Shown here one piece after another: positions 18,953 through 23,676 of a DNA stretch of 23,676 nt. This DNA is from Xanthoparmelia taractica (Eukaryota; Ascomycota; Lecanoromycetes; Lecanorales; Parmeliaceae), in assembly GCA_033085395.1 (NCBI GenBank), contig JANQBS010000433.1, forward strand, positions 1 through 23,676, written 5' to 3'. The position numbers and the translations under genes were made by a program. The first letter of the stretch is position 1. Each line of letters begins with the position of its first letter. The notes beneath the pieces are model-generated. The model searched no databases, was not told where the DNA came from, and worked only from the letters and a program-made list of their open reading frames with translations.

Positions 18953-20595
18953 TTTGTTTTTCGAACGGGAAGCTTTCGTCTTCTGACCAGTGTCTATAGA
19001 GTGTCTCGGGTGAAGCAAATTCCAAAAGGAATGCATTTAGATTATCGTTACACTAGGCAGCGAGGACCGAGGAAACGTTAAATCCTTCGGTCACGTACGT
19101 CCCTGTTTCGGATACTTTATATCTTGGATGCGGGAGGCAGTGCATAAAGATAGTGCAGGCGGGGGTCGCACGGAGGTACTGCTTACCTGAAACTAAAGAT
19201 GCGAGGTAAGGTAAAGTAGGTACTCCTTTGATCCGACTTTAAAAAAGATTGCTAGGCCAAATTCAAACAATCCTATTGGAGATTTTCACTGTGTCAACAG
19301 ACGGTCCTGCAGGAAACCGGCCCGTATGCTTTCAACGTGCTCATTGTCGTTCATTATAAGGTAACTAAGGTCCCTTGATGACAATTTTCAGACACGGACC
19401 AGGTGCTGGCGGGCTGGGATCAGGAGACTTCGTTGTTCCAAAGACGTGAAAGAAAGAGGGAGAGAGTAAAAAAACGTTGATTACATAATAGCATTGTGGT
19501 ACTCGTACATTGTTCAGTTCCCGTCCTAAAGATAGTTTAGCTTACTTCCTACCGAATTAGAATTCAACGACATACCTACTTTAGCATCAATCAACATCAC
19601 TCACTTAAGTAAAGCGATCAACACTAATTTGTAATACCCTACCTGTAGCGCTCCCATCCCATCAAATCATAAGAGTCAAGACCCACTGTTGGAGAATTGC
19701 TGCAGCACTGTGCTGTAACCAACCCGTAGGTGGCAAATAAGGGTTATACGTAGCACTCTCCTAACTACTTTTTCAATTGATCCTTCATTGTATTTCAACA
19801 GCCACTGGTTATGGTGAGGGGGGATGGGGGGATGGGAAGGTAAGTTAGGTTGGTAGGCAGGTAGGTAGTGTAGGGTTAGGAAAGGGTAAATTATGGGAGG
19901 AAAGGGGAGAAAAGAGGGGAGGGAGGAGGGAAAGAAGGAAGGGAGGGAGGAAAGGGGGAAGGGGAAAGGAGAAAGGAAGGGTGGTCTTGCTATCGGGGAA
20001 GGTTGGAGAAAGAGGGGCGGATTTTATTATATACAATTGAGAAAGAGAGAGAAAGAGAGAGAGAGAGAGAGTATGGGGAGTGGCATTTGGTAATCGTTCT
20101 AGATCGAAGTCTGCAGAAAGAAGGCAGCCCTTGGAGGTATTGCTTATGGTATATGGGACTTGACGACTTATCCGTTCGTTTTGAATTACCATAAGGTAAA
20201 ATTCAACCTTGTCTGCCTTACTTACGCTGCAAGGTCGAAAGCCTATGACCAAAATTGGTAGCTTGGTAGGATCCTACGCTATATAATCTGTTACCGATTT
20301 CCTCCGGCCTCCAAATGACTGACCGTCGGCTTCGACATGCCTCGCTGCATTCTTCAAATCCGTCCACTCAGATCTTATGCCGCCATGGGCATCAAAAGTT
20401 CCAGACTCTATGAATTAGTAGGATAATCCTCGGGTACGTGGATTGCAGGACCTGTCCATAGCTCTGCACGACAGCTGCGTTGAATGCATGTGACACGAAA
20501 AAATTAGCTAGCAATGGTAGGATGTATTGCATCTTTCCCTCCACCTAGCTCAATCCGGGTCTTGTCCAGCCTAGCTAACAATATAGGTGATCGAC
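18953..20595. other. Long intergenic region
   Basis: About 1.6 kb with no supported gene. Composition is normal up to about 19800, then strongly purine-biased to 20075 (listed separately). The 135-codon minus-strand frame at 19845-20252 is the pyrimidine complement of that tract and is low complexity. From 20080 to 20595 nothing is recognisable. This last part may include the 3' UTR of the minus-strand membrane-protein gene. Confidence 0.5.
19814..20071 (+). repeat. G-rich/homopurine tract with GA microsatellite
   Basis: G-runs begin near 19815 (GGGGGGATGGGGGGATGGG). An uninterrupted homopurine run of 87 nt spans 19895-19981 and a second of 33 nt, mostly GA repeats, spans 20039-20071. GGGAGGGAGGAAAGGGGGAA followed by GGGG (19941-19964) satisfies the four-run G-quadruplex pattern with short loops. 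Homopurine mirror-like tracts of this length can also form triplex DNA. Function unknown; simple-sequence expansion is the plain explanation. Confidence 0.75.
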
Positions 20596-22323
20596 CTAGG
20601 TGGCGTAGATATTCAACAAGAAGAGCGCCAGGTGGGCGCCGCTGATTCCGGCAAGTAATGGTATCAGATAATACCACTTCACTTCAACGTGACTGCCAAG
20701 GTAGGGTACCAAGCTGTCGACAGGAATTGGAGGGTTCCTCGTCGCCATCGTGGAGATGGATGCAATTGCGAACTCGGCCATGTCCGCACCAACTACGTCG
20801 GGTCCTTTAAAATGAACTTCCCAATGAAGCCTGTAAGTGAGAGTCAGTGTCTCGGCCCCCCCCCCAAGTATAAGGATGGGAGGGTTGAAGTACCCAAAGG
20901 GATAGAGTTGGTACTGTTTCCAGATCCTGTATGAAGAAGGGCGACCTTGCAGTGCAATGGACGCAGCAGCAATACGAGCCATGTCGTCTGAAATTTTTTG
21001 CGTGTCGTCTGTTGTATTGCTTACAAGGTTTACTGTGATCGGACACTGGTAGAAGACGGATTTCTGGCCCGGGTTAGGGCCGCGGGATTTGTGGGCCCAC
21101 ACCCATATACACCGAGGGCCGCACGCATATTTGACTGCTTTCTGGGGAGTGTTGATGCCCTGGTAAATGTATGTAGTGCCTTCGAAAGCGCTACTTTGAC
21201 CTGGAATGGTGATGTTGCCATTAACAGTTCCATTGGTGTACTTGTAGTCTACGTTTCCATCCAATCCATTACGAGGGTCGCCGACCATTCGATATTCGAA
21301 GCATTCTCCAGACGAAGCTGTGATGGTCCGGTTTGTAAAACGTGGATAGGATTTCTGCGTGTCGTTAGGATTGTACTCGTTGAAGCGATATGCAAATTCC
21401 TGTCGATTTGGAGTTTTTCGGCAATAATAGCGATAGTCATCTTGGGACTCTAGGATTTGTGAAGTGTCGTTGTAGGGCCCACAAGGGAAGCCCAAAGCAA
21501 CCTCTCCGTTCGCATGAGCCCGAGCTTGGTTGGTCACATCTCCACCACAACCTCCGTGAGGACCTATAGAGTAGCATGTCAGATTGGATGCGTTGGCGAC
21601 GCCGGGCCTCGTATAGGTATCTTTCCAATTCGTGCCGTCCACCACAGAATATGTTAGACTGATCATTGCAACTGATACTTGTGCAAGCTTGAAAAAAGAA
21701 CGCCCATTAGCTGACTCGGCCACAAAAGGAAAGGGAGGTCTTACAATGTTGATGGTGATCTACGAGACTCATTAGCGTGAGGGATCGTCTCAAAGTAATC
21801 TTGGTACACAACGATAAGAATGAAGTTTCTCGACAACGTGGAGGGTCAATGAGGTAGTATACAAATCTGAGGGGCTTCTCACCCATGCAATGCAGAGCAA
21901 TGTCGTCCAGGGCTTTGTCCAAGCCTTCTTGGAAGATTCCCAGCCAAGTATGATGACGTCAGTCAAGTTCTCGATGTTGGATATCAAGTCTCTCTCTCGA
22001 GGATTGTAGCTGTCCAGCTTTAGTATTCTCGACCGTGATCCTTTAGCTACAGATTTGAATGCTTCCTGCGTAGCCGCGAACTGATTAGTCTCAGTCCTTA
22101 TAATCGGGGCAAGAAAATGATGACCCACAAAAAAATTGAGGCCCAATATTAAGATCAAAGCTGTAGTGATGGTGTTGAACGTGTGCTTGTGCACAGACGT
22201 AAAGTTACGCGGATTTTGGTAGATCTTAATGGTTATGCAAATGAAAGCGCTGAGATTGAGGCCGTGAAGGCGCGAGAAGATGTGCGGTGGATGAATCTGG
22301 ATCGCGTCGAAAGGGCCTGTCAT
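20596..22323 (-). CDS. Fungal membrane glycoprotein of unknown function
   Basis: Predicted exons in transcript order are 22323-22129, 22065-21883, 21759-21745 (15 nt), 21687-20894 and 20830-20596, giving 473 aa. Hydrophobic segments lie at about 48-65 (ITTALILILGLNF), about 116-143 (spanning three exons) and 448-472 near the C-terminus. The loop between the second and third carries at least eight N-glycosylation sequons and several cysteines, so it is probably extracytosolic. The pattern NFTSVHKHTFNTITTALIL, NEYNPNDTQKSYPRFTNR and YACGPRCIWVWAH is that of an uncharacterised family I recall from Leotiomycetes and Sordariomycetes. The 63-nt introns at 22128-22066 and 20893-20831 are in phase and open, so a naive frame would include them; CTAAT and CTGAC branch sites support splicing. 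Relatives often have a longer C-terminal tail; here the protein stops just after the last membrane segment. Confidence 0.82.
21745..21759 (-). other. 15-nt microexon of the membrane-protein gene
   Basis: ATCACCATCAACATT (five codons, ITINI) is bounded by GTAG on its upstream side and GTAAG on its downstream side, with good branch words (GCTAATG) in both flanking introns. It joins LLCIAW to LAQVSVAMISL and completes the second membrane segment, where family members have a similar hydrophobic pentapeptide. Confidence 0.7.
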
Positions 22324-23676
22324 CCTCCAAAATGCTATCTTCTCGTCCTGTTTCTTGATCCCTTAATCGTACAACTGAGAGTTCCTCCATGAAGAAGCTT
22401 TGGAGGCAAAAAAGAAAGATCAATTAACAGTAAAGAATACGAAATGGAACATGTCAAGATAAAATGTTCGCTCCACGGCCATGTATGCATTTTTAATGGG
22501 GCATTATCTGATCGGCATTGCGGCTGATCATGAAGCTGTGGGCGAGCCGCAGATCTACTGAAACAACAGAGCAATGATAGTAGTATCGATCATTCTGGAA
22601 AGATAACAAATCTGACATGGCGTCTTAGCTGATGCATTGCATGGTTAGTGCACTGGTGGGCGTGGTTGGGTGTGTATTCATTGGATGGGGGGCCAAAGCT
22701 AGGCTTGGGGAAGCCTAATTCTAGAACCCCCACCCTGCCGATTAAAACCACGCCGACCGGCGATCAATCATGGACAATCTCGGGCTTACCGATAGCATGC
22801 CAACAGCCCTAAACCGCCCCACCATTTCGGCACGAGAGTTCCCAAGGATGACTCCGCCTTCCGTTTAGATGGTGAGTCTTGGTAAGAAAAAGGCTGCATT
22901 GCAATTTGTAAGTGGAGGTTGCCATTCTACCCCGTAGTTGCAGACTCGCAGTCAGAGGCTTCAGATACCCGTTTTGGAGGGGTATCACTTGGCGTAGCAT
23001 CGGTTGGAGTAGTAGATATTTCCGTTCGCTTTGAAAGACGGTTAACAGGCCGATAGCGTGGTACGGAGCATGGTCGTGACAGTCTGGATCGTCGTGAGTG
23101 AATGCAGCCTTTGAACTGGAAGCGCATGATACAGTCAGCTATCCCTTGAACCGGCTATCTGGCCGTTATAAGGTTGTATCGTATTGTATGCCCTCGTTAT
23201 AGAAACATGTTATCAAGTTATGTCCCGTAGCTGTAGGCAGATCTTTGTGGCCATCCATATCATGCTCTTAATCCAAAATCCCCAGGTAATTTACAGTGCT
23301 GCGACCCGAACGGACCTCGGCGCCATTCTGAGTCTTAGCAACAAGTTCCTCGAGGTAATTTGATAAGACAAATAGGAAGGAAGAGGCCGGTACCATCCAT
23401 CACGATGATGCCTTGTTCTCTTAGCTATTTCAGATCGAGCGACCCATAAAACTTGCAAGCCTCGTGATACTGCTATCATGCAAGGCTACCCTATGGGCAT
23501 TTTCCTGCCTTCATATGCCTTCAATCTAATGCCTTCCTTCACAATGCCTTTGTAGTACAAGCCATCGTGCTGGAATTTGCTGTACCACTGTGTTGTAGCT
23601 ATTAGCGTGTGCAGGAAGCTTGAGAATCCTTGGCACAGTTTTTTGAGAATTTTGTGTTTTTGCCACTCAAATCGAG
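22324..23676. other. Right-hand region with no assignable gene
   Basis: Bases just right of 22323 are the promoter side of the membrane-protein gene. Around 22640-22770 there is GC-rich sequence including CCGACCGGCG. The minus-strand frame 23127-22927 (start MRFQFKGCIHSRRSR, later TPTDATPSDTPPKR) has Ser/Thr/Pro-rich, coding-like character but no recognisable domain and no clear partner exon. Four TGCCTT words lie at 23506, 23516, 23530 and 23545, a weak degenerate repeat. Nothing else is supported. Confidence 0.4.

Noticed and set aside
19845..20252. 135-codon minus-strand frame
   Set aside because: It owes its length to the homopurine and GA tracts, giving only Leu/Ser/Pro/Phe low-complexity sequence.
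21954..21961. Perfect CRE palindrome TGACGTCA (also at 18169-18176)
   Set aside because: One lies inside an exon of the membrane-protein gene and the other in coding-like DNA, so neither is placed as a promoter element.
1..23676. CRISPR arrays, bacterial operons or rRNA genes
   Set aside because: No regularly spaced direct repeats or ribosomal sequence are present, and the introns and RIP signatures show a fungal nuclear genome.

Overview
The window reads as genomic DNA from a filamentous ascomycete (Pezizomycotina). Genes are split by short GT-AG introns (46-125 nt) with CTRAY-type branch sites, and the encoded families are typical of these fungi. Two blocks of extremely AT-rich DNA have lost nearly all CpA and TpG while keeping CpG, which is the signature of repeat-induced point mutation (RIP). 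Species cannot be told from the sequence.

Layout. (1) About 100-1550 is a RIP-destroyed repeat. (2) 2014-3832 (+) is a six-exon gene for a protein with a PigL_N-like N-terminus and a six-cysteine zinc-cluster-like motif. (3) 4557-5549 (+) is a two-exon SAM-dependent methyltransferase of the type found in fungal meroterpenoid/polyketide clusters. (4) 6514-7521 (-) is a fatty-acid-hydroxylase/sterol-desaturase family gene broken by one in-frame TAG. (5) 8057-13259 is a nested transposon block: an element with about 50-bp inverted termini and TA duplications, a RIP-ruined body, a 276-bp MITE-like insertion with an 8-bp target duplication, and a 1188-bp miniature LTR element with a 5-bp duplication. 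(6) 13662-15493 (+) is a 568-aa MFS efflux pump. (7) 15741-16745 (-) is a five-exon protein with two dimeric alpha/beta-barrel-like segments. (8) 17029-18357 (-) has coding-like fragments that cannot be joined cleanly, followed by an ankyrin-like pseudogene at 18367-18952 (-). (9) 19000-20595 is intergenic, with a long homopurine tract. (10) 20596-22323 (-) is a five-exon membrane glycoprotein with a 15-nt microexon. (11) 22324-23676 holds nothing I can assign.

How the parts relate. A possible regulator, a methyltransferase, a broken oxidoreductase and an efflux pump lie on either side of the transposon block. They resemble pieces of a secondary-metabolism locus, but no backbone synthase (PKS, NRPS, terpene cyclase) is visible, so this is inference. 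The two broken genes have nonsense codons explainable as CpA-to-TpA changes, as does all visible damage in the LTR element. The clearest story in the window is therefore successive transposon insertion plus RIP, possibly leaking into nearby genes. I found no convincing new molecular system beyond these elements.
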